DNA of 64,000 bases from Sphingomonas jaspsi DSM 18422 (GTDB lineage: Bacteria; Pseudomonadota; Alphaproteobacteria; Sphingomonadales; Sphingomonadaceae). Position numbers and translations under genes: made by a program. The notes beneath the pieces are model-generated. The model saw only the letters and a list, made by a program, of their open reading frames with translations. It did no database searches and was not told the DNA's origin. This document shows, piece by piece, positions 35,275 through 43,625 of the stretch. Location of the stretch: NCBI RefSeq assembly GCF_000585415.1, contig NZ_KK073876.1:1485810-1549809 (forward strand), given 5' to 3'. Position 1 is the first letter of the stretch, and each line of letters begins with the position of its first letter.

Positions 35275-36102
35275 TTAATAGGGCGGGCGGTCGAGGCCCC
35301 TCGGGCTCTTCGTGAATATCTCGTGCCCGGTTTCGTTGATGCCGATGCTGTGCTCGAACTGCGCCGACAGCGACCGGTCGCGGGTGACCGCGGTCCAGCC
35401 GTCGTCGAGCAATTTGCAGTCGGCGCGGCCGATGTTGATCATCGGTTCGACGGTGAAGAACATGCCGGGGCGAAGCTCGGGCCCGCTGCCGGCGCGGCCG
35501 GCGTGGACGACTTCGGGGCTGTCGTGGAACAGGCGTCCGAGGCCATGGCCGCAGAAATCGCGGACGACGCCATAGCGATGCTTTTCGGCATGGGTCTGGA
35601 TGGCGTGGGCGATGTCGCCGATGGTGTTGCCGGGCTTGGCCTGTTCAAGGCCAAGCATCAGGCATTCATAGGTCACGTCGACCAGCTTCTTCGCCTTGAT
35701 CGGAACGTCGCCGACGAAGAACATGCGGCTGGTGTCGCCGTGCCAGCCGTCGAGCAACGGGGTGACGTCGATGTTGACGATGTCGCCGTCCTTCAGCGCC
35801 TTTTCGCCGGGAATGCCGTGGCACACGACATGGTTGATCGAGGTGCAACAGCTCTTGGTATAGCCGCGATAGCCGAGGGTCGCGGGCACGCCGCCGGCGT
35901 CGACCGTCATCCGGTAGACGATGTCGTCGAGTTCCTGAGTGGTGACGCCGGGAACGACATGCTTGGTCAGCTCGTCGAGGATTTCCGCCGCCAGCCGCCC
36001 GGCCTTGCGCATACCTTCGAAGCCCGCTTCGTCGTGGAGCTTGATCACATGGCTGCGCGGTTCGGCCCGGTCTTCAGGCCCGACGTGGATATATTCGGTC
36101 AT
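35275..36102 (-). CDS. map: methionine aminopeptidase type I
   Basis: A 275-residue type I MetAP that removes the N-terminal Met from nascent proteins. Metal-ligand motifs are visible: HGIPGE near residue 95, NIDVTPLLDGWHGDTSRMF (~111-129), the GHGLGRLFHDSPEV His region (~185-198), FFTVEPMI and the C-terminal FEHSIGI. It has a ~20-residue N-terminal lead compared with the E. coli enzyme, without a zinc finger. Confidence 0.95.
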   Translation of the reverse strand: MTEYIHVGPEDRAEPRSHVIKLHDEAGFEGMRKAGRLAAEILDELTKHVVPGVTTQELDDIVYRMTVDAGGVPATLGYRGYTKSCCTSINHVVCHGIPGEKALKDGDIVNIDVTPLLDGWHGDTSRMFFVGDVPIKAKKLVDVTYECLMLGLEQAKPGNTIGDIAHAIQTHAEKHRYGVVRDFCGHGLGRLFHDSPEVVHAGRAGSGPELRPGMFFTVEPMINIGRADCKLLDDGWTAVTRDRSLSAQFEHSIGINETGHEIFTKSPRGLDRPPY

Positions 36103-36149
36103 GCGGCCTAGATAGGGTGCGACGGCGGAAAAGTCGAACGGAGGCGTGC

Positions 36150-36902
36150 GTGGGCAAGGTGTGGACGGCGGGACTGGTGGTAATCGGGGACGAGATCCTG
36201 TCAGGCCGGACGCAGGACAAGAATATCGCGCAGGTTGCCAGCTGGCTGAACGTCCAGGGCATCCGCCTGCGCGACGTGCGCGTCGTGCCCGACGTCGAGG
36301 AGCGTATCGTCGAGGCGGTCAATGCGCTTCGCACCGGCTACGATTATTGCTTCACCACCGGTGGCATCGGGCCGACGCACGACGACATTACCGTCGACGC
36401 CGTGGCGAAGGCGCTGGGCGTCGAGGTGATCGTCCATCCCCAAGCGCGGGCGATCCTCGAACGCTATTACGAGACCCGCGGCGGGCTCAACGAAGGGCGA
36501 CTGCGGATGGCGCGGGCGCCGCAAGGCGCGGAACTGATTCCGAACAAGATGTCGGGCGCGCCGGGGCTGAAAATCGGCAATTTGTTTCTGATGGCAGGCG
36601 TCCCGCACATCACGGCGGGGATGCTCGACGCGCTCACCGGGACGCTTGAGGGCGGGCGGCCCTTGGTCAGCGTCACGCTCGGCGCCTTTGCGCCGGAGAG
36701 CGAGGTGGCCGAACTGCTCCGGACGACCGAGAAGGCCAACGAGGGCGTGTCCATCGGCAGTTACCCGTTCTTCCGCGAGGGGCGGGTGGGGGCCAATTTC
36801 GTGGTCCGGTCGGAAGACCAGGGGCAGGCCGATGCGGTGGCCGGTACGCTGGCGGCGGGACTGGCCGAGGCGGGATATGAACCCGTTGCCGGCGGAATTT
36901 AG
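36150..36902 (+). CDS. CinA N-terminal-domain / molybdopterin-binding family protein
   Basis: A 250-residue protein of the COG1058/CinA N-terminal family. VVIGDEILSGRTQDKN (~8-23) and YCFTTGGIGPTHDDIT (~60-75) are the family core. Family members include nicotinamide-nucleotide and ADP-ribose hydrolases (COG1058), but the C-terminal NMN amidohydrolase domain of full CinA is absent. GTG start at 36150 with GGAGG 5 bases before it. Its stop interlocks with the MFS gene (TTAG). Confidence 0.85.
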   Translation: MGKVWTAGLVVIGDEILSGRTQDKNIAQVASWLNVQGIRLRDVRVVPDVEERIVEAVNALRTGYDYCFTTGGIGPTHDDITVDAVAKALGVEVIVHPQARAILERYYETRGGLNEGRLRMARAPQGAELIPNKMSGAPGLKIGNLFLMAGVPHITAGMLDALTGTLEGGRPLVSVTLGAFAPESEVAELLRTTEKANEGVSIGSYPFFREGRVGANFVVRSEDQGQADAVAGTLAAGLAEAGYEPVAGGI

Positions 36903-38122
36903 GCCGCGCGGCGGCGTGGTGTCTTGGCCAGCGTGACCATGGTGATCAGCGCAAAGACCACGGCGATGGCGAACGGTGCGCCGGGCCAACGGAACGGGGC
37001 GCTGTCGCCGGTGAAATAGGCGAGCGCCGGGTTGTAGAGCAGCGGCGCAAACACCGCGCCCAGCGCCATGACGCTGCCGCCGATGCCCTGCACCTCGCCT
37101 TGTGCATCGGCCGGAACGCGTTGCGACAGCATTGCCGACAGCGAAGGCTGCACCAGCGACTGGATCGCGATGATGACGATGAACATGAGCGCGATCGTGC
37201 CGCTGTCGATCAGCATGTATCCGGCAAAGCCGCAGGTCGCGCCCACCAGGCCAATCTGCGCGGTCCGGCGCTCGCCGAAACGCGCCACCATCCTCCCGGT
37301 CAGGAAGAACTGGCAGAAGGCCATGGCGATCCCCACCGCCGCCAGCGACGCCCCGATGCGGCCGCTTGACCAGCCGAAATTGGCGATGGTGTAGTAGGAC
37401 CAGACCGACGGGTAGACGAGGCTGGCGATCTGCCACACGAAATAGGTGACTACGACCCACGGCAGTCCCGGGATCGATCGCACGACCGCGATGGCGCCAA
37501 GCGGGTTGGCGCGGCGCCAGTTGAACGGTCGGCGCAGCTCGGACTTCAGCGTTTCCGGGAAGACGAACAGTCCGTAAAGGAAGTTCAGCCCGGCCAGCAG
37601 GGCTGCGGCGGCGAACGGGATGCGGTGGCCGAATTCGCCGAGCAGACCGCCGATCGCCGGGCCGACGACGAAGCCGATGCCGAACGAGGCGCCGACCAGC
37701 CCGAACACCCGCGCACGCTGGGCGGGCGGGGTGATGTCGGCCAGCGCGGCCTGGCACGGGCCATAGGTGGCGCCGAACAGGCCGGCGAGCGCACGGCCGA
37801 GGAAGAAGAGCGGCAGGCTGTTGGCGATGGTTAGCAGCGCATAATCGATCGCATAGCCGGCCAGCGCACCGAGCAGGACGGGACGGCGGCCGAAGCGGTC
37901 GGACAGGTTTCCGACGGTCGGCCCGGCGACGAATTGGACCACCGCGTAGAGGAGGGCGAGCCAGCCGCCGATCTGCGTCGCGCGCGGCAGGTCGATGTGG
38001 CCGACCTCCATGATCAGGCGCGGCAGCGTCGGGATGATGATGCCGAAGCCTATCGCGTCGATCAGCACCGTGACGAGGATGAAGGGGGCGGCGTGGGGGA
38101 TGCGGGCGGCCGTGCTGTTCAT
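36899..38122 (-). CDS. MFS transporter, TetA-like drug:H+ antiporter family
   Basis: A 407-residue 12-helix major facilitator of the TCR/TetA-type DHA1 group. GPTVGNLSDRFGRRPVLLG (~66-84) is the loop 2-3 signature; GPAIGGLLGEFG (~155-166) is the antiporter motif in helix 5. Tetracycline or other efflux is possible, but TetA-like chromosomal members often have unknown substrates. No TetR regulator is adjacent. Confidence 0.88.
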   Translation of the reverse strand: MNSTAARIPHAAPFILVTVLIDAIGFGIIIPTLPRLIMEVGHIDLPRATQIGGWLALLYAVVQFVAGPTVGNLSDRFGRRPVLLGALAGYAIDYALLTIANSLPLFFLGRALAGLFGATYGPCQAALADITPPAQRARVFGLVGASFGIGFVVGPAIGGLLGEFGHRIPFAAAALLAGLNFLYGLFVFPETLKSELRRPFNWRRANPLGAIAVVRSIPGLPWVVVTYFVWQIASLVYPSVWSYYTIANFGWSSGRIGASLAAVGIAMAFCQFFLTGRMVARFGERRTAQIGLVGATCGFAGYMLIDSGTIALMFIVIIAIQSLVQPSLSAMLSQRVPADAQGEVQGIGGSVMALGAVFAPLLYNPALAYFTGDSAPFRWPGAPFAIAVVFALITMVTLAKTPRRRAA

Positions 38123-38175
38123 ATCAACCGCCTGTGTCTGGGAGCCAAAGTCGCCGCCGGACCATCAGTCCGGCG

Positions 38176-38220
38176 CGCTCCAAAATCAAGACAGCCCCCG
38201 GCAGTCAGGATTTTGGAGCG
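38176..38220. repeat. 12-bp inverted repeat overlapping the tRNA-Gly 3' end
   Basis: CGCTCCAAAATC (38176-38187) and GATTTTGGAGCG (38209-38220) pair perfectly across a 21-base loop. The right arm includes the last seven bases of the tRNA, with its encoded CCA. The arms could form a terminator or processing stem that competes with the acceptor stem. Confidence 0.65.
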
Positions 38221-38287
38221 GGTGAAGGGAATCGAACCCTCGTCGTAAGCTTGGGAAGCTTCTGCTCTACCATTGAGCTACACCCGC
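38214..38287 (-). tRNA. tRNA-Gly (anticodon CCC)
   Basis: A 74-nt tRNA with encoded CCA. The 7-bp acceptor stem GCGGGTG/CACCCGC, D arm GCTC/GAGC, anticodon loop TTCCCAA (anticodon CCC) and T arm with GGTTCGATTCC are all present. It reads GGG codons. Its bottom anticodon-stem pair appears to be G-A. Confidence 0.95.
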
Positions 38288-38339
38288 CCGAAGGCGTGGC
38301 CGGAGCGGTGCCACGCAGCCCCGCGACCGTCAAGCGCCC

Positions 38340-38372
38340 AAAAGAAAACGGCGCCGCCCGAAGGCGACGCCG
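38340..38372 (-). terminator. intrinsic terminator of the TonB-dependent receptor gene
   Basis: On the minus strand CGGCGTCGCC-TTCG-GGCGGCGCCG, a 10-bp stem with a UUCG tetraloop (38372-38349), is followed by TTTTCTTTT. It begins 24 bp after the receptor's stop. Confidence 0.93.
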
Positions 38373-38396
38373 CAATCTTTGTTATGGCGCGAAGGC

Positions 38397-41063
38397 TTAG
38401 AAGCCGACGCTGACCGTCACGCTGGCAGTGCGCGGCGCACCGATCTGCACGAACGGCGGGTTGCCCCAGTTGATGCTGCTCGAGATCGACTGGGCCAGGC
38501 CACCGCCGAAACCGCCGACGTAGAACTTGTCGAACAGGTTGTAGACGTTGAACTGGACGTAGGTCTTCTTCAGGCCTTCGTCGAAGTAGCCCATGTTGAC
38601 GCGCGCATCGAGGTTGACCAGCCAGTAGCCCGGGGCAGCGTTCGGGAAGATCTGCTGCTGGGTCGTGACGCCGATCTTGCCGCGATACAGCGGATCGTTG
38701 TTGTCGAAGATGTAGCGCTTGCCGGTGAACTTGGCGGTCGCGCCAAGGTCGATCGGGCCGAGCGTCGCCAGGACCGAGGTGCCGAAGGTGTGCGTCGGGG
38801 TACCCGATTCACGCTTGCCGGCAGTCTGGGCGTAGATCGGGGCGCCGAGCACGGTGCAGCCGAAGGTCTGGTTGGCGGCCAGGATCTGGGTCGCGTTGCA
38901 TTCTCCGTTCAGCACGTCGTCGATGATCTTCGAACGGTTGATCGAGCCGAAGGTGTAGAGCGTCAGTTCCTTGATCGGCGAATAAGCGATCGAGGCGTCG
39001 AGGCCCCACTTATTCACGCGGCCGAGGTTGCGGTACACGGTCTGGTTCAGGTCAGGATCGTAGGCCGAGGCCAGACGGTCGTTGAACTTGGTGAACCAAC
39101 CGGACAGCTGCGCCTGCACCTTGGTCGAACGGAAGCGGAGGCCGAGGTCCCAGCTGTCCGTCGTTTCCGGCTTCGGCTTCGCCGGGGTGGTGCCCTGCGG
39201 GTAGTAGAAGCTGTTGTACAGGTTGTCCGTACCCGGGACCGACAGGCCCTTGGCATAGCTGGCGAAGGCCGACAGGTTGCGGGTGATGTCATAGACGAGG
39301 CCCAGGTTCGGCAGCAGCTTGTGATAGGTCAGCGTGCGCTTCTGCGGCGGCGCATAACCGGTCACGACGCCAGTGGTCGAATTGTAGCTGTACGGGTTGG
39401 CCAGCGCATAAGCTGCGATGTCGGCCGGGTCGCCGAGGCAGTCGATGAAACCGCCCGCCGAGGTGGTGAAGCAACGCTGGTCAAGCTGGCGCTTGAAGAA
39501 CGGCGCACGGACGCCGACGTTGACCGTCAGGTCGCCGAATTCGCCGCGATATTCACCGGCGATCTGGTGAAGGATCGCATAGCTCTGGCGGTCGCGCTTC
39601 TGGACGGCATTGCCGTTTTCGTCGACCAGCGGGCTGTTGACCGGGAACACGTCGATCGGTTCGCCATTCGCCTTGACACCCAGCAGCTGGCCGGTCTGGC
39701 GGTGGTTGGCGTGATCGTAGGTGTACGACAGGCGGACGGTGTTGCTGTCGTTGATGTCCCAGCGCAGGCCCGAGATGACGCCGACGCGCTTGGTGCGGGT
39801 CTGGCTCGGCGCGAGCAGGGTGACGCCGTTGAAGTTCGAACTGGAGCAGCCCGAGCCGGCGGGCGAGCAGGTGTCGAGCTTGTCGCCGTCACCGTTGAGG
39901 TCGGCACCGAAGTAGTACTGACCGCCGATGAAGCCGGTGTACTGGACGCCGCCGATAGTGCGGAAACCTTCACGGCCGGTGATGGTGCCGCCGCCGTTGG
40001 CCTTCACATACTGGAAGCTGGGGTCGACGGTGAGGACGACGCCCGGCGCCAGGGTGAAGCGCGACGAGCCGCGGATGTTGCCGGTGTTCGACGGGTTGTA
40101 GCGACGGTCGAATTCGGTGCCACAGGTGTTGGCGACATCGGCAACGCCGTTCTGCGCGACGTCGGTCGTGCACGGGTAGTTGATGTCATATTCGCGCTGG
40201 TCGGCAGTGCGCGGGAAGCGGTTGTTCGTGCCCGAACCGACGACGCGCGGCGCCGGGTTCGTCGCGCTCTGCGTGGTGTCCCAGCGCAGCGGCAGCGAGC
40301 CGAAGAAGTTGTTGCGGTTCTGGTTATAGTGGCCGGCAAGGGCGATGAAGTCGCCGTTGTTGCCCAGCGGCTGGTACACCTTGGCGTTGTACTGCTGCTT
40401 GTTGACCTTGCCATAGTTGTTGAACGGGTTGTCGTTCTTGGCGGTCGAGGCCGAAACCCAGGCGCGGGTGCCCGACGAGGTCAGCTCGCCGGTCTGGAAG
40501 ATGCCGAAGAAACGGCGGAAGTCGAACTGACCGACCGAGAAAGACAGGCGGCCGCCCATCTTCTTGTCCGGGGTGATCGAGCGGTAGTTGACGGTGCCGC
40601 CGACGGCCGACGCGGTCGGGCTGTCGACGTCGGTGGTGCCGAGGTTGACGTTGACCTGTTCGATCAGCTCCGGATCGAGCTGCTGGTTCGAATAGATGGC
40701 GTAGTTGCCCGAATCGTTCAGCGGGATGCCGTCGAAGGTGAGGCTGATGCGCGACGAATCGAAGCCGCGGATGGTCAGCGTGCCGCCCGACGAGCCGTAA
40801 GCGTCGTTGTTCTGGAAGCTAACGCCCGGAACCAGGTTCACGGTGTCGAGGATGGTCTGGCCGGGGTTCTGGCGCGCGATCATTTCCTGCGTCAGGACGG
40901 CCTTGGCCTTCGACGTGTCAGGAGTCTGGACGCCGCCGACTTCCTGGGTGCGAGTGCCGGTGACGACGATTTCCTTGTCGAAGTCGACCGAGCCGGTCGA
41001 CTGGGCAAAGGCGGCGGTCGGCATCACGACGGCCGTCGAGCAAAGCAGAATCAGTTTCTTCAC
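38397..41063 (-). CDS. TonB-dependent outer-membrane receptor
   Basis: An 888-residue receptor. A signal peptide (ending in AAFAQ) is followed by an N-terminal DKEIVVTGTRT region, a TonB-box-like element, the plug domain (~45-165; GGTLTIRGFDSSRISLTFDG) and a 22-strand barrel ending in VTVSVGF with the terminal Phe. GTG start at 41063. Several Cys pairs in extracellular loops (e.g. CSPAGSGCSS) suggest disulfides. Substrate unknown; neighbours in nucleoside salvage make a nucleoside-type ligand conceivable but unproven. Energised by the TonB system at 4.5-7.5 kb. Confidence 0.93.
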   Translation of the reverse strand: MKKLILLCSTAVVMPTAAFAQSTGSVDFDKEIVVTGTRTQEVGGVQTPDTSKAKAVLTQEMIARQNPGQTILDTVNLVPGVSFQNNDAYGSSGGTLTIRGFDSSRISLTFDGIPLNDSGNYAIYSNQQLDPELIEQVNVNLGTTDVDSPTASAVGGTVNYRSITPDKKMGGRLSFSVGQFDFRRFFGIFQTGELTSSGTRAWVSASTAKNDNPFNNYGKVNKQQYNAKVYQPLGNNGDFIALAGHYNQNRNNFFGSLPLRWDTTQSATNPAPRVVGSGTNNRFPRTADQREYDINYPCTTDVAQNGVADVANTCGTEFDRRYNPSNTGNIRGSSRFTLAPGVVLTVDPSFQYVKANGGGTITGREGFRTIGGVQYTGFIGGQYYFGADLNGDGDKLDTCSPAGSGCSSSNFNGVTLLAPSQTRTKRVGVISGLRWDINDSNTVRLSYTYDHANHRQTGQLLGVKANGEPIDVFPVNSPLVDENGNAVQKRDRQSYAILHQIAGEYRGEFGDLTVNVGVRAPFFKRQLDQRCFTTSAGGFIDCLGDPADIAAYALANPYSYNSTTGVVTGYAPPQKRTLTYHKLLPNLGLVYDITRNLSAFASYAKGLSVPGTDNLYNSFYYPQGTTPAKPKPETTDSWDLGLRFRSTKVQAQLSGWFTKFNDRLASAYDPDLNQTVYRNLGRVNKWGLDASIAYSPIKELTLYTFGSINRSKIIDDVLNGECNATQILAANQTFGCTVLGAPIYAQTAGKRESGTPTHTFGTSVLATLGPIDLGATAKFTGKRYIFDNNDPLYRGKIGVTTQQQIFPNAAPGYWLVNLDARVNMGYFDEGLKKTYVQFNVYNLFDKFYVGGFGGGLAQSISSSINWGNPPFVQIGAPRTASVTVSVGF

Positions 41064-41085
41064 GTTGAACCCCAGTAAAAAGAGT

Positions 41086-41103
41086 TGCCTAATCCGTTAG
41101 GCA
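41086..41103. promoter_or_regulatory. inverted repeat in the leader of the receptor gene
   Basis: TGCCTAA-tccg-TTAGGCA, 7-bp arms with a 4-base loop, 22 bp upstream of the receptor's GTG. It could be an operator or an mRNA hairpin controlling expression. Confidence 0.45.
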
Positions 41104-41131
41104 CACGGGGCGGCTAGGGGCAGAATAAGAC

Positions 41132-41166
41132 AAAAAGGTGACCACCCTGTCGGGCATCACCTTTTT
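41132..41166. terminator. bidirectional hairpin terminator
   Basis: AAAAAGGTGA (41132-41141) and TCACCTTTTT (41157-41166) pair perfectly; an inner CCC/GGG pair lengthens the hairpin. Because the arms carry A and T runs, it can end transcription in either direction; on the minus strand it serves the queuosine-precursor transporter gene. Confidence 0.88.
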
Positions 41167-41262
41167 CAAATTGCCGTTGCAAAAATCCCACTCAGCCGAC
41201 GCCACCCCGCGCGACTATGCGGGGGCCATTAGCAAAAATATGCGTCTTTACAAGCCTGTCAG

Positions 41263-41913
41263 TTAGGCGGGCTGGGCGTCCAGCTTTCGGCCGATGCCGA
41301 CGAACAGGTAAACAAGCGCCGGGACGAGCACGATCGACAATACGACCTTCGCGATCATCTGCCCGACGAGCAATTCAGTGATCGGGAAAACGCCGTAGAA
41401 GGCGATGCTGATGAACAGCAGCGTGTCGACGATCTGGCTCAGCACGCTCGAGATGCCAGCGCGGAGCCACAGGAGCTTCCCGCCTTCGCGGCCCTTGAGC
41501 CAGCTGAAGATGGTGACGTTGAGGAAGGTCGACGTCCCGTAGGCGACTATTCCGGCCGCCCAGATTCGCGGGGTGCCGGCCATCATCAGGTTGAACGCAT
41601 CGAGGCGTTCGGGCTGCATGTCGGGCGAAGCCGGAACGGCTAGCACCGCCAGTGTCAGCAGCAGCGAGGCGACCAGCGGGACGAAACCGATCAGCACCAG
41701 CTTGTTGGCGACCTCGCGGCCGTGAAGTTCGGCGATCGCGCTCGACGTGACGACCAGCAGCAGGAAGGCGAAAATGCCGGCCTCGACCGCCAGCGGCCCC
41801 ATCGCGACTTGCTTGTTGCCGAGTACGCCGGCGATGCACACCATGCCGCCGTAGAAGATCGAAAAGCCGAAAAGCGATTTGGAGATGCCGGCGGGCGCGC
41901 TGCTGTCGTTCAT
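41263..41913 (-). CDS. queuosine precursor transporter (YhhQ/VUT family)
   Basis: A 216-residue inner-membrane protein of the YhhQ (DUF165) family, with about six membrane helices and the family's SSAIAELHGREVANKLVLIGF (~57-77) and YGTSTFLNVTIFSWLKGREGGKLLWLR segments. These proteins import the deazaguanine precursors of the tRNA base queuosine. It allows salvage of preQ0/preQ1 and fits the wider nucleobase-salvage neighbourhood. Confidence 0.9.
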   Translation of the reverse strand: MNDSSAPAGISKSLFGFSIFYGGMVCIAGVLGNKQVAMGPLAVEAGIFAFLLLVVTSSAIAELHGREVANKLVLIGFVPLVASLLLTLAVLAVPASPDMQPERLDAFNLMMAGTPRIWAAGIVAYGTSTFLNVTIFSWLKGREGGKLLWLRAGISSVLSQIVDTLLFISIAFYGVFPITELLVGQMIAKVVLSIVLVPALVYLFVGIGRKLDAQPA

Positions 41914-42035
41914 CGCCGAAGGCCTAGCCAGATTTCGGCGCGGGGCAAGTCCATTTCCGTTTGACCGCTTGGCCCGCTAAAGCTAGGCGGCGCTCCGCCT
42001 TTCCCAACCCGTTCAGGACTCTAGCGACCGCCCGC

Positions 42036-43022
42036 ATGGCCGAAGCCACCATCGATATCGTTGCCATGGGCGATGCCATCGTCGACGTCATCGCGTCGTG
42101 CGACGACCAGTTCCTGATCGACCATGACCTTCCCAAAGGCTCGATGCAGTTGCTGACGCCGGCCCAGGCCGATTCGCTCTATTCGGCGATGGGCCAGGCG
42201 CGCGAGATGTCGGGCGGCAGCGCCGCCAATTCGATGGCCGGCGTCGCCGCGATGGGGGGCAAGAGCGCGTTTATCGGGCAGGTCGCCGAAGACCAGCTGG
42301 GCATGATCTTCGAACATGACATGCACGCGCTTGGCGTCCATTTCGAAACGCCGACGCTGATCGGCGGGCCGCCGACAGGTCGCTGCCTGATCCTGGTGAC
42401 GCCGGACGCGCAGCGCACGATGAACACCGCGCCGGGCGCGAGCCACGAATTGAGCGTCGACGGGCTCGACCATGAGCTGATCCGTTCGGCCTCGATCCTC
42501 TATCTCGAAGGCTATCTGTGGGGTCCGGAAAAGCCCCGCGCGGCGATGATGAAGGCGGTCGAGATCGCCCACGACGCCGGCCGTAACGTCGCCTTCACGC
42601 TGAGCGAAAGCGTGTGCATCGCCGGCCGCAAGGAAGGTTTTGCCGCGATGATCGACGGTGGCGGGGTCGACCTTCTGTTCGCCAACGAGGACGAAGTGCT
42701 GCAGCTGACCGGCCGCACCGATGTGGACGCGGCGCTGGCCGAACTGCGCGCCAAGGTGCCGACGCTGGTCGTGACGCATGGACCCGACGGCGCGTCCGCG
42801 ATTCGCGACGGCGAAATGATCCGAATTCCGGCAGCCCCGGTTTCGCAGGTGGTCGACACGACCGGCGCGGGCGACCTGTTCGCCGCCGGCTTCCTCACCG
42901 CGCATTGCAAGGGCGCGAGCCTCGAGCGCTGCCTGTGGACCGGCGCGATCGCGGCTGGCGAAGTGATCCAGCACTATGGCGCGCGCCCGATCACCGACCT
43001 CAAAGCGAAGATCGGGCTGTGA
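42036..43022 (+). CDS. PfkB-family carbohydrate kinase, probable adenosine kinase
   Basis: A 328-residue ribokinase-like enzyme from ATG 42036 (MAEATIDIV). SGGSAANSMAGVAAMGG (~59-75) and the catalytic DTTGAGDLFAAGFL (~275-288) with the anion-hole glycines and Asp are intact. Similarity to alphaproteobacterial adenosine kinases is clear by eye. It would phosphorylate adenosine to AMP. Coupled (GTGA) to a LOG gene and followed by a nucleoside permease. Confidence 0.88.
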   Translation: MAEATIDIVAMGDAIVDVIASCDDQFLIDHDLPKGSMQLLTPAQADSLYSAMGQAREMSGGSAANSMAGVAAMGGKSAFIGQVAEDQLGMIFEHDMHALGVHFETPTLIGGPPTGRCLILVTPDAQRTMNTAPGASHELSVDGLDHELIRSASILYLEGYLWGPEKPRAAMMKAVEIAHDAGRNVAFTLSESVCIAGRKEGFAAMIDGGGVDLLFANEDEVLQLTGRTDVDAALAELRAKVPTLVVTHGPDGASAIRDGEMIRIPAAPVSQVVDTTGAGDLFAAGFLTAHCKGASLERCLWTGAIAAGEVIQHYGARPITDLKAKIGL

Positions 43023-43597
43023 GCGAGATCAAGCGCCTTGCCGTCTATTGCGGCGCCAATGCCGGCGCCAACGCAGCGTACACCGATGCCGCCCGCGACC
43101 TCATTCGCGAAATGGCGGCGCGCGGGATCGACCTGGTTTACGGCGGCGGCAAGCTCGGCCTGATGGGCATCATCGCCGATGAAATGCTGAGCGCGGGCGG
43201 CAAGGTCTATGGCGTCATCCCGCAGGCGCTGGTCGACAAGGAAGTCGCCCACCGCGGCCTCACCGAGCTGCACACCGTCAACACGATGCACGAGCGCAAG
43301 GCCGCGTTCACCGAGCTGAGCGACGGCTTCGTCTGCCTGCCGGGCGGGATCGGCACGCTCGACGAACTGTTCGAAGCCTGGACGTGGAACGCGCTCGGCT
43401 ACCACGCCAAGCCCTTCTGCCTGCTCAACGTCGACAATTTCTGGGACGGGCTGACCGACTTCATGGACCATGTGTCGGCGAGCGGGTTCCTGAGCGAAGC
43501 GCGCCGCGCGCAGCTGCTGAAAGCCGCCACCCCCGCGGAGGCGCTCGACCTGCTGGACTCGGCCGTGAAAACTGCCACACAGGGCATGACTTGGTAA
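43019..43597 (+). CDS. LOG family protein (cytokinin/AMP phosphoribohydrolase type)
   Basis: A 192-residue Rossmann protein of the TIGR00730/LOG family. VYGGGKLGLMG (~40-50) and PGGIGTLDELFEAW (~108-121), the PGGxGTxxE active-site motif, are intact. Such enzymes release the base from N6-modified AMP or from AMP itself. GTG start at 43019 overlapping the adenosine kinase stop, so both are made together: kinase forms AMP, LOG can cleave AMP-type nucleotides. Confidence 0.9.
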   Translation: MSEIKRLAVYCGANAGANAAYTDAARDLIREMAARGIDLVYGGGKLGLMGIIADEMLSAGGKVYGVIPQALVDKEVAHRGLTELHTVNTMHERKAAFTELSDGFVCLPGGIGTLDELFEAWTWNALGYHAKPFCLLNVDNFWDGLTDFMDHVSASGFLSEARRAQLLKAATPAEALDLLDSAVKTATQGMTW

Positions 43598-43625
43598 TTC
43601 TCGCCCGGGGAGGGGCGGCGTCCTT

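Noticed and set aside
38176..38287. Integrative element attachment site at tRNA-Gly
   Set aside because: The repeat of the tRNA end is inverted, not direct, and no integrase or mobile genes are present.
38379..41078. An 899-codon plus-strand open frame across the TonB receptor
   Set aside because: It is an antisense shadow of the receptor, whose signal peptide, plug, barrel and C-terminal Phe are clear. Its composition (Val/Asp/Arg/Gly) is typical of reverse-frame translation in GC-rich genes.
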